Counted from the stretch's first letter, positions 41,209 through 50,051 are shown. The stretch is 64,000 nt of DNA from Tropicimonas_B omnivorans (GCF_031846565.1 NZ_JAVRHL010000001.1:248001-312000); one strand, 5' to 3'. Notes: a model not told the origin generated them from the letters alone. A program made the numbers and translations.

Positions 41209-42717
41209 ATGCAGGTCTTCGGCGCCTACCTCATGGTCGACTGGTCCGCCGCAGCGCAACCTCGAACCGGGCCTGACAGCATCTGGATCGCCCGACTGAG
41301 AGCGGGCGAGGTCCGGCCTGAGCTGGAGAACCCCGCGACGCGGGCGGAGGCGACGGACCGGATCCTCGCCATGATCGCGGAGGAACGGCGCGCGGGCCGG
41401 CGCGTCCTCGCGGGATTCGATTTCGCGCTCGGCTACCCCGAAGGCTTCGCCGCACCGTTCGGCGGGGACTGGCGCGGCGTCTGGTCCGCCATCGCCGCAG
41501 GCCTGACCGACGGCCCCGCGAACGCGAACGACCGGTTCGACTTCGCCGCACGGCTGAACGGCGCCTTCGAGGGAGACGGGCCGTTCTGGGGAAACGGGCT
41601 CAAGCGCGATGTGGACGGGCTGCCGCGGACGCGCCCGAAACCTGGGCCGCTGCCGCGCCTGCGTCACGCCGAGGCACGCGCGACAGGCTCGCAGGAGGTC
41701 TGGAAGCTGAACGGTATCGGCTCCGTCGGCGGGCAAACCCTGACGGGAATCGCCGCGCTCGAGCGTATCCGGCTGGAGACGGGCGCCCTCGTCTGGCCGT
41801 TCGAGGAGGTGCCGGCGGACGGTCTGTCCGAGGCCGCGGGAGCCTCCGGCGGGGGTATTTCGGGAAAGATGAACGTCGCGGGCGAGGATCTCGCCCCTGT
41901 CTTCGTGGAAATCTACCCATCCATGGTGAAGGTGCCTGCGCTGACGGGTAGGCCCCTCGATGCGGCGCAGGTCGCCGCTCTCGCGCGCGGGTTCTCGCGG
42001 CTGGATCTCGAAGGGCGGCTGGCGCGCATGCTGGAAGAGCGCGCCGAGCTGCCGCAGAAAGCCCTTCGGGAGGAGGCGAGCATCCTCGGCTTGGGCCATG
42101 AGACGGCCCTGCAGACCGCCATCGACCGGCCGGCGCCCATTCCGGGACCTGCCGAGGGCGTGGCGGGGCGCTTTGACACCGATCCGGCGACGATCCGGGC
42201 GAAGAGCTTCTCCGCGATACGGTCGGAGGCGCGCCTGGACCGGTTCGGGGCCGACATGCAGGCCGTGGTCGTGCGCCTGATCGAGGCTTGCGGCATGGCG
42301 GAGGTGGCTGACCGGCTCGCCTTCTCGGGCGGTGCGGCGACGCGGGGGAGGGCGGCGATGACGGATCTCGCGCCGGTTTTCTGCGATTGCGAGATGGTGG
42401 CGGCCGGGATCAGCGCAGGGGTTGCAACGGCCCGTGTCCGCACCGGCATCGCGCCGGACCGGCTCGGCGGCGCCGTGGTCGCCATCGGCAGTGATCCAGT
42501 GGCGCTCTTCAAACTGCTCGAATCGCTGGATGCAGGAGCGCCGCGGCCCGCCGTCATCCTGGCCTTTCCGGCCGGGTTCGTCGGCGCGGCGGAAAGCAAG
42601 GCGGAGCTGGCGGCCCGGCCGAGGGGCTGCAACTTCATCACGTTGCGGGGCAGGCGGGGCGGAGCCGCGATGGCCGCCGCAGCGGTGATCGCGATGGGCC
42701 GCGGCCTGGACGGCTGA
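41209..42717 (+). CDS. Fusion: DUF429-like domain with degenerate precorrin-8X methylmutase (CobH/CbiC)
   Basis: 502 residues. The first ~310 form a domain with AYLMVDWSAAAQPRTGPDSI, GFDFALGYPEGF, NDRFDFAARLN, GSVGGQTL and VFVEIYPSMVKVPA, reminiscent of RNase-H-fold DUF429 proteins; that assignment is tentative. The last ~180 are clearly CobH/CbiC-like (FSAIRSEARLDRFGADMQ, GGAVVAIGSDPVALFKLLE, PAGFVGAAESKAELA). The catalytic histidine of the M-V/I-H-A-C-G motif is Glu359 (RLIEACGM), and ~40 central residues around the LPAGNEV-type segment are missing. It is therefore unlikely to be an active methylmutase. Start at ATG 41209; GTG 41179, overlapping the previous stop, is the alternative. Confidence 0.78.
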   Translation: MQVFGAYLMVDWSAAAQPRTGPDSIWIARLRAGEVRPELENPATRAEATDRILAMIAEERRAGRRVLAGFDFALGYPEGFAAPFGGDWRGVWSAIAAGLTDGPANANDRFDFAARLNGAFEGDGPFWGNGLKRDVDGLPRTRPKPGPLPRLRHAEARATGSQEVWKLNGIGSVGGQTLTGIAALERIRLETGALVWPFEEVPADGLSEAAGASGGGISGKMNVAGEDLAPVFVEIYPSMVKVPALTGRPLDAAQVAALARGFSRLDLEGRLARMLEERAELPQKALREEASILGLGHETALQTAIDRPAPIPGPAEGVAGRFDTDPATIRAKSFSAIRSEARLDRFGADMQAVVVRLIEACGMAEVADRLAFSGGAATRGRAAMTDLAPVFCDCEMVAAGISAGVATARVRTGIAPDRLGGAVVAIGSDPVALFKLLESLDAGAPRPAVILAFPAGFVGAAESKAELAARPRGCNFITLRGRRGGAAMAAAAVIAMGRGLDG

Positions 42718-42754
42718 CCGCGATCGCTTACCCTACGTATAGGCCCTCGTGTGA

Positions 42755-42776
42755 ACCTTCCATGAAACCTGAAGGT
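42755..42776 (+). terminator. Short hairpin after the CobH-like fusion gene
   Basis: ACCTTC and GAAGGT arms with a 10-nt loop, 37 bases after the stop. A TTGACT hexamer follows at 42783, so this region may hold both the end of one transcript and the promoter of the next. Confidence 0.35.
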
Positions 42777-42860
42777 GGACGCTTGACTCGAAAACCACGG
42801 CGCGCATTTTCGATAGGAGGAGCGGCGAAGCGGGCCGCGAATTCGGGGGGAGGTCACGCC

Positions 42861-43211
42861 ATGAACGATATTCTTCCAGACGCAGTCCTGCGCGGGCTCG
42901 ACGAGGCGCGGCGCGCGCGGTCACGGAAATCCTCCCGGATGCGGGTGAAGGCGGGCGACCGCACCTTCGTGATCCTGCGCCACTGGGATGGCGGGTTCTC
43001 CCTCGATGCGACGGATGCGCCTGGCCTGCGCGGCCATGTCGACCTCTATGACGGACAGGCCCACGTCCGGCGCGCGCTCGTGATGAGCAGCGCCGAGGTG
43101 GACGGAGAGCGCATCTTCGAGATCAAGTCCTCCACCACCGCCATGACCGCGCCGCCGGCCGATTTTGCCGATGCCCCGGAGCCGCCGGCGGGGCTTCTGC
43201 CCGCCTACTGA
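42861..43211 (+). CDS. Hypothetical protein
   Basis: 116 residues from ATG 42861 (MNDILPDAVLRGLDEARRAR), preceded by GGGGGGAGG. A basic N-terminal helix (residues 8-25), then a beta-rich core (MRVKAGDRTFVILRHWDGGF; GLRGHVDLYDGQAHVRRALV) and a proline-rich tail. No signal peptide, membrane helix or family I recognise. It ends four bases from the convergent patB-type gene. Confidence 0.7.
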   Translation: MNDILPDAVLRGLDEARRARSRKSSRMRVKAGDRTFVILRHWDGGFSLDATDAPGLRGHVDLYDGQAHVRRALVMSSAEVDGERIFEIKSSTTAMTAPPADFADAPEPPAGLLPAY

Positions 43212-43214
43212 GGC

Positions 43215-44384
43215 TTACTGAAGGTCGGAGAACGCGCTCTTCAGTCGTTCCGCCGCCTCTTCGACAAGGGCGCGGCGGGTGGCGAAGTTGAATCGCAGGA
43301 AGCTGCCGCCGCCGGAGCCGAAGGTCGGCCCGTGATTCGCCGCGATGCGGGCCTGACCCTCGACGCGGGACGCGGCCTCCTCGGCGCTCATCCCGGCCCC
43401 GCCGAAATCCACCCAGGCGAGATAGGTTGCCTCGAGCGGCATCGAGGCGAGGCCGGGAATGTCCGCGATGGCGGCGTCGAAGATCTTCCGGTTGCCGTCG
43501 AGATACGCGATCAGCTCGTCGACCCAGGCCGCGCCCTCCGGGGTGTAGGCCGCTTCCGCCATGTGCAGGCCGAAGGAGTTGGGAGAGAGCCCGAGGCCGG
43601 CGAGCGTGCCCGACAGCTTGGCGCGCAGGGTGTCGTCCGCGACGATCAGGTTGCCGGTATGACTGCCGGCGATGTTGAACGTCTTGGTGGTCGCGGTCAT
43701 GGTCACCAGCCGGTCCTCGATGCCCGGCAGCGTCGCCATCGGGATGTGCGTCCGGCCGGGGAAGACGAGGTCGTGATGGATCTCGTCGCTGATCAGGATG
43801 AGGTCATGCTTGCGGCAGAACTCCGCGATGGCCTCCAGCTCCTCCGCCGTCCAGACGCGGCCGCCGGGATTGTGGGGGGAGCAGAGGACGAACATCGTCT
43901 CCCGCCCGGTCAGCGCTGCCTCCCATTGGTCCGTATCGAAGGTGTAGCGCCCCTCCGTCAGCGTCATGTCGCATTCGGTGACACTGCGCCCCGCAGCCTC
44001 GATGACGCGGGCGAATGCGTGGTACACGGGCGTCATCAGAACGACGGCATCCCCCGGAGCGGTGAAGCTCTGGACGCAGATGCCGGTGCCGTTGACGAGG
44101 CCGTGTGTGGTGAGGATATGCGCGGGATCGACGGTCCAGCCGTGGCGCTCGCCCATCCACCAGACGATCGCGTCGCGGTAGGAGGCGTCATCCCCGTAAT
44201 AGCCGAAGACGCCGTGATCGGCCATGTCGGCGACGGCCCGGCGGACACACTCGGGCGGGCGGAAATCCATGTCCGCGACCCACATCGGGATGCCGTCCGC
44301 CGGGGAAACGCCGTAGACCTTCTCCATCATGTCCCACTTCGCCGAATGGGTGCCGCGCCGCTCGATGGGATCGTCAAAGGACAT
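43215..44384 (-). CDS. PatB/MalY-type PLP-dependent C-S lyase
   Basis: 389 residues, fold-type I aminotransferase family. The start WDMMEKVYGVSPADGIPMWV with VADMDFRPPECV is the PatB/MalY hallmark. NPGG (CSPHNPGGRVW), the aspartate of LISDEIHHDL and the PLP lysine in TATTKTFNIAGSHTGN are intact. Such enzymes cleave cystathionine to homocysteine, pyruvate and ammonia. A good promoter (CTTGTG-17-TAGGGT, 44424-44452 on this strand) lies 40 bases upstream. Confidence 0.92.
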   Translation of the reverse strand: MSFDDPIERRGTHSAKWDMMEKVYGVSPADGIPMWVADMDFRPPECVRRAVADMADHGVFGYYGDDASYRDAIVWWMGERHGWTVDPAHILTTHGLVNGTGICVQSFTAPGDAVVLMTPVYHAFARVIEAAGRSVTECDMTLTEGRYTFDTDQWEAALTGRETMFVLCSPHNPGGRVWTAEELEAIAEFCRKHDLILISDEIHHDLVFPGRTHIPMATLPGIEDRLVTMTATTKTFNIAGSHTGNLIVADDTLRAKLSGTLAGLGLSPNSFGLHMAEAAYTPEGAAWVDELIAYLDGNRKIFDAAIADIPGLASMPLEATYLAWVDFGGAGMSAEEAASRVEGQARIAANHGPTFGSGGGSFLRFNFATRRALVEEAAERLKSAFSDLQ

Positions 44385-44423
44385 GAGGGGTCTCCGTCTG
44401 CTCGTGCTGTCTGTTGGCGCCGG

Positions 44424-44452
44424 ACCCTAGCGGACGGGGCGCCCGGCACAAG
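44424..44452 (-). promoter_or_regulatory. Candidate promoter of the patB-type gene
   Basis: On the minus strand CTTGTG and TAGGGT are separated by 17 bases, with the -10-like element 40 bases from the start codon. Confidence 0.45.
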
Positions 44453-44462
44453 AGAGCGCCGC

Positions 44463-46517
44463 TCAGGCCCCGGCGTCGATCTCGGACAGAAGCGCGGCTC
44501 CGAAGCGCTCGGTCTTTGCGGCATCCATTCCGGGCACGCGCTCCAGATCATCGAGGCTCGCGGGCCGGCGCTCGGCGATGCGGCGCAGGATGGCGGGAGA
44601 AAGGGTCAGGTACTTGCCGGAGCCGTCCTCCCCGCGGGCGAGGCGAAGCTGAACGTCCTGGAGGCGGTCGAAGAGCTCCCCCTCGGGGCGGCCGGCCAGG
44701 CGCATGCGCTGGGGGTGGAGCGCATCGGGTGCCCCTTCGCCGGCGATGACGGACAGGAACTCCGCGCCGTAGCGTTCGAGTTTCTTCTCGCCCACACCGC
44801 CGATCCGGGCCATCGCGTCGAGACTCTCGGGCCGGCTCTGCGCCATCTCGATCAGGGTCCGGTCGTTGAAGACGACATAGGCCGGGACGCGCTGCGCCTC
44901 CGCCAGCGCACGACGCTTGGCCTTGAGGGCGGACAGCAGCGGCGCATCCTCATCGGCGACCAGCGCGCGCACGACGGGGCCGGAGGATTTGCGCTCCATG
45001 GCGTCCCGGCGGAGCGTGACGGGCGACTCGCCGCGCAGCACGGGCCGCGCCGCCTCGGTCATCCGCAGCGCGCCGTGGCGCGTGGGATCGGGGCGGACGA
45101 GGTCCCGACCCATCATCTGGCGGAAGACGGCGGTCCATTGCGGTTTGCCGAGGTCACGGCCGACGCCGAAGGTCGGGAGCGCGTCATGCTGACGCTGGCG
45201 GATCTTGTCGGTCTCGTTGCCGGTGAGGATGTCGATCAGGTGCCCCGCGCCGAAACTCTCGCCGGTGCGCAGGATCGCCGAGAGCGCCTTGCGGACGGCG
45301 TCGGTGCCGTCGAACGTCGCCGGAGGCTTGTCGCACAGATCGCAATTGCCGCAGGGCGCATCCACCTCCTCCCCGAAATAGCCGAGGAGCGTGCGGCGGC
45401 GGCATTCGAGCGCTTCGGCCAGGCCGAGCAGGGCATTGAGCCGCCCGTGATCGGCTTCCTTGCGTTCGGGCGGAGCGAGGCCCTCGTCGATCTGGCTGCG
45501 GCGGAGGCGGATGTCATCGGCGCCGAACAGCGTCAGGGTTTCGGCCGGCGCACCGTCCCGCCCGGCGCGGCCGATCTCCTGGTAATAAGCCTCGATGCTC
45601 TTCGGCAGGTCCGCGTGGGCGACCCAGCGGATGTCCGGTTTGTCCACGCCCATTCCGAAGGCGACCGTGGCGACGACGATCAGGCCGTCCTCCGTCTGGA
45701 ACCGCTCCTCCACGTGGCGCCTGGGCTCCGCGTCCATCCCGCCATGGTAGCAGCAGGCCTCGTGGCCGGCCTCCCGCAGGGCCTGCGACAGGGATTCCGT
45801 CTTCGCACGGGTGCCGCAATAGACGATGCCGGCGCGCCCCGGTCGGGCGGCGGCGAAATCGAGGATCTGGCGACGGGGGCTGTTCTTGGCGGCGAAGGCG
45901 AGGTGGATGTTCGGCCGGTCGAAGCCGCGCAGGAACGTGACAGGCTCGATCCCGGCGAAGAGGCGGGTGACGATCTCCGCCCTTGTCTCGGCATCGGCGG
46001 TCGCGGTGAAGGCGGCGAGCGGAACGCCGAGGCTTTCGCGCAAGGTGCCGATGCGGAGGTAATCGGGGCGGAAATCGTGACCCCACTGGCTGACGCAATG
46101 CGCCTCGTCCACCGCGATGAGGGAGACGCCGGCGCGCCGGAGCATCCGCTCGGTCCCGGCCGAACCCAGGCGTTCGGGCGCGAGGTAGAGGAGCTTGAGC
46201 GTGCCCTCGTCCAGGCCGCGCCAGATCTCGTCCCGCTCCTCTTCCGTGCTCGCCGACGTGATCGCACCGGCCTCGACGCCGGCGGCCTTCAGCGCGCGGA
46301 CCTGATCGCGCATGAGCGCGATGAGGGGGGAGACGACGACCGTTAGGCCGTCCCTGACGAGCGCGGGAAGCTGGTAGCAGAGGGATTTCCCGCCGCCCGT
46401 CGGCATGATCGCGAGGACGTTCTCCCCCTCCGCCACGGCGGTCACGATCTCCCCCTGCCCGGGGCGGAAATCGTCGAATCCGAAAACGGAACGGAGAAGC
46501 TCTGCTGTGCCGGTCAT
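44463..46517 (-). CDS. recQ: ATP-dependent DNA helicase RecQ with two HRDC domains
   Basis: 684 residues. Helicase core: PTGGGKSLCYQLPAL (Walker A), DEAH in AVDEAHCVSQWGHDFRPDY, QEIGRAGRDG. The zinc-binding domain shows CRRRTLLGYFGEE then CGNCDLC. After the winged helix there are two HRDC-like domains: LSALKAKRRALAEAQRVPAY (about 525-595) and LFDRLQDVQLRLARGEDGSG onward (about 610-680). Standard E. coli RecQ has one and is ~75 residues shorter. It repairs stalled forks and initiates recombination. Confidence 0.94.
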   Translation of the reverse strand: MTGTAELLRSVFGFDDFRPGQGEIVTAVAEGENVLAIMPTGGGKSLCYQLPALVRDGLTVVVSPLIALMRDQVRALKAAGVEAGAITSASTEEERDEIWRGLDEGTLKLLYLAPERLGSAGTERMLRRAGVSLIAVDEAHCVSQWGHDFRPDYLRIGTLRESLGVPLAAFTATADAETRAEIVTRLFAGIEPVTFLRGFDRPNIHLAFAAKNSPRRQILDFAAARPGRAGIVYCGTRAKTESLSQALREAGHEACCYHGGMDAEPRRHVEERFQTEDGLIVVATVAFGMGVDKPDIRWVAHADLPKSIEAYYQEIGRAGRDGAPAETLTLFGADDIRLRRSQIDEGLAPPERKEADHGRLNALLGLAEALECRRRTLLGYFGEEVDAPCGNCDLCDKPPATFDGTDAVRKALSAILRTGESFGAGHLIDILTGNETDKIRQRQHDALPTFGVGRDLGKPQWTAVFRQMMGRDLVRPDPTRHGALRMTEAARPVLRGESPVTLRRDAMERKSSGPVVRALVADEDAPLLSALKAKRRALAEAQRVPAYVVFNDRTLIEMAQSRPESLDAMARIGGVGEKKLERYGAEFLSVIAGEGAPDALHPQRMRLAGRPEGELFDRLQDVQLRLARGEDGSGKYLTLSPAILRRIAERRPASLDDLERVPGMDAAKTERFGAALLSEIDAGA

Positions 46518-46638
46518 GCTATGGGGAGCCGGGATCTGGGAGGGGCGGGCCTTCTGTCACACGCGGGCACCGAAGGGGCAAGAGCGCCCCCGTCTGCGCG
46601 GCAGCGCCCCTCCGGAGTATTCCGCGAAAGACGGAACG

Positions 46639-46926
46639 TCAGCGCAGGCCGAAGGCGGCGGGCAGGATGATCGTGCGGAGCGCGATCACGATCAGGAAGG
46701 CGACGAGGGGCGCCAGGTCCAGCGGGCTGGTATCCGGAAGAACGCGGCGGATCGGCGTGTAGACCGGCTCGAGCAGCTTGTTCAGACCTGTCCAGATCGA
46801 GCCGACGAGGGGCTGGCGATAGTTCAGCACGTCGAAATTGAGCAGCCAGCTCATGATGATGTGGACGATCATGATGAAGTAGATCGCGCCGAGGATGAGC
46901 TGGAGAATCTCATAGATCGCGTACAT
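46639..46926 (-). CDS. YggT family membrane protein
   Basis: 95 residues from ATG 46926. Two hydrophobic segments flank the family motif: IYEILQLILGAIYFIMIVHI, then NYRQPLVGSIWTGLNKLLEP with the conserved proline-rich turn VYTPIRRVLP, and LAPLVAFLIVIALRTIILP. YggT proteins are small inner-membrane proteins linked to osmotic tolerance in some bacteria; role here unknown. Confidence 0.92.
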   Translation of the reverse strand: MYAIYEILQLILGAIYFIMIVHIIMSWLLNFDVLNYRQPLVGSIWTGLNKLLEPVYTPIRRVLPDTSPLDLAPLVAFLIVIALRTIILPAAFGLR

Positions 46927-47068
46927 GGGCAGGACGGCTCCTCGGGCATGGCATGTTCGGGCCGGTCGTAGGTAAGCCCGCGGGCCGTGTCGCGCAACAG
47001 CGGGACCTGCGCAATTCGACGCGTCGTCATGCTTGACCGCCCGCCGGGCTGAGGGACAGGTCGGTGAC

Positions 47069-47602
47069 ATGTATCCCATTGTCCGCCTTGCCAGAGAAGT
47101 TCTGCGCGCCCGCCGCATGCCGCCGCTCGGCGTGGACGGCATGCATGTCTCCCACCACATCGTGCTGCCGTGGGACATCGATCCCTGGAAGGAACTGAAC
47201 AACGGGCGGACGCTGACGCTCTACGATCTCGGACGGATCGGATTGTTCACCCGGTCGGGCGCCGTGAAGCGGATGCGGGAGCATGGCTGGGGGGCTGCGA
47301 TTGCCGGCGCCAGCGTGCGGTATCGCAAGCGGCTAACGATGTTCCAGAGGTTCGAACTGCGCTCCCGCGTGATCGGCTGGGACGCGCGGTTCCTCTATGT
47401 CGAGCAGGGCGCGTGGAGCCGGGGCGACTGCGCGAGCCACGCGCTCCTGCGGGTCGCCATCCTCGCAGGCGGGCGGATGAAGGCGGCGACGGAGGTGGCA
47501 AGCGAGCTCGGTCTCGGCGCCTCGCCGGAGCTGCCCGACTGGGTCGTGGCCTGGGGCGAAGCGGATGCCGCCCGGCCATGGCCGCCGACCATGGGCGCCT
47601 AG
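47069..47602 (+). CDS. Hotdog-fold acyl-CoA thioesterase-like protein
   Basis: 178 residues from ATG 47069 (MYPIVRLAREVLRARRM). A 4HBT-type hotdog domain with LPWDIDPWKELNNGRTLTLY, where the helix carries the conserved N-N-G, then GAAIAGASVRYRKRLTMFQR and VSSELGL-like ATEVASELGL. Members hydrolyse acyl-CoA or serve fatty-acid metabolism. Its TAG overlaps the TAG of the convergent L,D-transpeptidase gene in a shared CTAG. Confidence 0.82.
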   Translation: MYPIVRLAREVLRARRMPPLGVDGMHVSHHIVLPWDIDPWKELNNGRTLTLYDLGRIGLFTRSGAVKRMREHGWGAAIAGASVRYRKRLTMFQRFELRSRVIGWDARFLYVEQGAWSRGDCASHALLRVAILAGGRMKAATEVASELGLGASPELPDWVVAWGEADAARPWPPTMGA

Positions 47603-48093
47603 GGGACGATCAGCCGTGTGCCGGGACGGATGCGGCCGGCGATCTCGTGGAGATCCTTTCGCTCCAGCGCGATGCAGCCCTCCGTCGGATAGCCCGGACG
47701 CCTCCATTCATGGATGAAGATGGCGGAGCCGCCGCCGGGGACGGGTGCGGTCAGGTTCCAGTCCACGATCAGGACGAGATCGTAGAGCGGGTCCGCGCGG
47801 CGCAGTGTTTCATGTGAAGCACCGAAGGGCGCGCGTACCGGGCGGTTGTAGGCCGGGTGCCTCGGATCGTCGCACCAGAGGTCACGGGGACCGATCGGTC
47901 TCGACCAGTGCGCCGGGCGCGGAATGCGGTCCGGGCGATAGACCATGCCGACAACGCGGTGCGTGCCGCTGGGTGTTGCGCCGTCTCCCTCGCGCTTCTG
48001 TCCCGTGACGCCGCCCCTGCCGATGCTGCAGGGCCAGAGGCGTCCGGCGAAACGCAAACCCCGGGGCGTCAGGACGAGGTCGCGGGGGCTCAC
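47599..48093 (-). CDS. L,D-transpeptidase family protein without signal peptide
   Basis: 164 residues from a GTG that overlaps the ribA stop (GTGA). The YkuD-type active site is visible: GGGSAIFIHEWRRPGYPTEG followed by Cys, giving the H-x(n)-T-x-G-C pattern, plus TPSGTHRVVGMVYRPDRIP earlier. There is no export signal, unlike the Tat-exported L,D-transpeptidase at 53.1 kb, so its substrate or location is unclear. A longer in-frame start at 48195 only adds residues overlapping ribA. Confidence 0.82.
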   Translation of the reverse strand: MSPRDLVLTPRGLRFAGRLWPCSIGRGGVTGQKREGDGATPSGTHRVVGMVYRPDRIPRPAHWSRPIGPRDLWCDDPRHPAYNRPVRAPFGASHETLRRADPLYDLVLIVDWNLTAPVPGGGSAIFIHEWRRPGYPTEGCIALERKDLHEIAGRIRPGTRLIVP

Positions 48094-49163
48094 AAGAGGT
48101 GCCCAGACTTGGCGGCCTTCGTCGCGAGATAGGCCTTGTTCTCCGCCGTCGCGCCGCGGATCAGGGGGACGCGTTCGGTCACCGTCACGCCGCAATCCTC
48201 CATCATCCGCACCTTGGCGGGGTTGTTCGTCATCAGCCGCACCGCCGGGATCCCGAGGCGATCGAGGAGCGCCGCGCCGATGCGGAAGTCCCGCTCGTCG
48301 TCCTCGAAACCGAGGCGATGGTTCGCTTCAACGGTATCGAAGCCCTGGTCCTGAAGGGCGTAGGCCCTCATCTTGTTGGCCAGTCCGATGCCCCGGCCTT
48401 CCTGGTTGAGATAGAGCAGGATGCCCGCCCCCTCCTCTCCCATCGCGGCCAGCGCCCCGCGAAGCTGGGGACCGCAGTCGCATTTGAGGGAGCCGAGGAG
48501 ATCGCCGGTGAAGCAGGCGGAGTGCAGGCGCGTGAGGACGGGCCGTGCGGGGTCCGGTTTTCCGACAGCGATGGCGTAGTGCTCCTCGCTGCCATCGGTC
48601 GGCCGGAAGACATGGAGGCGCCCTGCCCCGGCGAGGGCCATCGGAAGGCGCGCGGACACGACACGGTCGAAGTCCGGCGGGCCATGGCGGGCCGGAGCAA
48701 CGTCGAGGTCGAGCAGCGTGACATCCTCGGGGGCCGCCCCCTTCAGCGGCAGGACGAGGGCGGAAGGCAACAGACGCGCTTCCTTCGCGAGGGCAATGGC
48801 GGCCCGGTGGAGCGCTGCTTCGCCGCCCCGCTCGGACGTGAACGGGCCCTTCATCGGCGTTTCGAGGTCGCCGGAGGGGTCGGCCACGGCGCGGGCCCAG
48901 GCGACGCCGGCCGTCCGCGGGACCGCGAGACGCGCGAGATCGCCGTCATAGGCACGGGCCTTCAGCGTTTCCGCCCGCCGTGCCGTGATCGCGAGCGTCG
49001 CGCCGCCGGTCTCCCGCATCCCCTCGAAGCGCGTCTCCGTGACCGTCTCCACCGCCGCGACGAGCGCGGTCTCTCCACCCGAGCGCAGGGCGACGGCGAG
49101 GCCGAGGCGCAGGTCGGCGCGGGCGCGGGCTCTGAGTTCCAGCGGGGTGGGATTGAGGCTCAT
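48090..49163 (-). CDS. ribA: GTP cyclohydrolase II RibA with degenerate N-terminal domain
   Basis: 357 residues. The C-terminal ~200 are GTP cyclohydrolase II: LTRLHSACFTGDLLGSLKCD with the zinc cysteines (C-x10-C-x-C), YLNQEGRGIGLANKMRAYAL and RLMTNNPAKVRMMEDCGV. The first ~150 residues resemble a decayed DHBP synthase (RibB) domain, with GGATLAITARRAETL in place of the RRENEGDL signature, so only the RibA reaction, the first step of riboflavin synthesis, should remain. Its end is coupled to the L,D-transpeptidase. Confidence 0.92.
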   Translation of the reverse strand: MSLNPTPLELRARARADLRLGLAVALRSGGETALVAAVETVTETRFEGMRETGGATLAITARRAETLKARAYDGDLARLAVPRTAGVAWARAVADPSGDLETPMKGPFTSERGGEAALHRAAIALAKEARLLPSALVLPLKGAAPEDVTLLDLDVAPARHGPPDFDRVVSARLPMALAGAGRLHVFRPTDGSEEHYAIAVGKPDPARPVLTRLHSACFTGDLLGSLKCDCGPQLRGALAAMGEEGAGILLYLNQEGRGIGLANKMRAYALQDQGFDTVEANHRLGFEDDERDFRIGAALLDRLGIPAVRLMTNNPAKVRMMEDCGVTVTERVPLIRGATAENKAYLATKAAKSGHLL

Positions 49164-49335
49164 GGCGACAGCTCATGTAGGGATCCTTGCGTCGCCGTCC
49201 TATGCCGATCCGAAACGATTTGAAACATTATCCACCTCTGCGACACATCGGTGTGAGATGGTTGCAGCATTTCTTGCCGGGTGCGCGCTTCACGCCGACA
49301 TCACGATCATAACAGGGAAATGCGAGGCAGCAGTA

Positions 49336-50022
49336 ATGGCACAGCTCAAGAAGATCCTGCTCGTCGACGACGACGAGGACCTGCGCGAGGCGCTGAGCGA
49401 GCAGCTCGTGTCGACCGAGGATTTCGACGTGTTCGAGGCCGCGGACGGCGCTCAGGCGATGGAAAAAGCGAAGGAGGGGCTCTACGATCTCGTGATCCTG
49501 GATGTCGGCCTTCCGGACACCGACGGCCGCGAACTGTGCCGCCGGATGCGCAAGCAGGGGGTGAAATGCCCGATCCTGATGCTCACCGGGCAGGACAGCG
49601 ACGCGGACACGATCCTCGGTCTCGACGCCGGCGCGAACGACTACGTGACCAAGCCCTTCAAGTTCCCGGTGCTACTGGCTCGCATCCGGGCGCAGCTTCG
49701 GCAGCACGAGCAGTCCGAAGACGCGATCTTCCAGCTCGGGCCCTATTCCTTCCGTCCCTCGATGAAGGTCCTGACCGACGAGAACGACCGCAAGATCCGC
49801 CTGACGGAGAAAGAGACGAACATACTGAAGTTCCTCTACCGCTCCCCCGAGGGGGTGGTCCCGCGGGATGTCCTTCTGCACGAGGTCTGGGGCTACAATG
49901 CGGGGGTCACGACCCATACGCTCGAGACCCACATCTACCGCCTTCGCCAGAAGATCGAACCGGACCCGTCCAATGCCCGCCTCCTCGTGACCGAGAGCGG
50001 CGGATACCGCCTCGTCGCCTGA
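49336..50022 (+). CDS. cenR: OmpR-family response regulator, CenR type
   Basis: 228 residues. Receiver domain: KILLVDDDEDLREALSEQLV, phospho-acceptor Asp56 in LVILDVGLPDTDGRE, MLTGQDSDADTILGLDAGAN and the lysine of DYVTKPFKFP. The winged-helix DNA-binding half starts IRLTEKETNILKFLYRS and includes LHEVWGYNAGVTTHTLETHI. The whole sequence follows alphaproteobacterial CenR, an essential envelope regulator in Caulobacter and Rhodobacter. No histidine kinase is adjacent, as usual for this orphan regulator. ATG 49336 is in a favourable context; the in-frame codons upstream run into ribA. Confidence 0.85.
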   Translation: MAQLKKILLVDDDEDLREALSEQLVSTEDFDVFEAADGAQAMEKAKEGLYDLVILDVGLPDTDGRELCRRMRKQGVKCPILMLTGQDSDADTILGLDAGANDYVTKPFKFPVLLARIRAQLRQHEQSEDAIFQLGPYSFRPSMKVLTDENDRKIRLTEKETNILKFLYRSPEGVVPRDVLLHEVWGYNAGVTTHTLETHIYRLRQKIEPDPSNARLLVTESGGYRLVA

Positions 50023-50051
50023 GACGGATCGAGGCCGATGACGACGTGCGT

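Noticed and set aside
43332..46346. 1004-codon plus-strand open frame
   Set aside because: It is antisense to the patB-type gene and recQ, whose motifs are intact. GC-rich third positions make long shadow frames.
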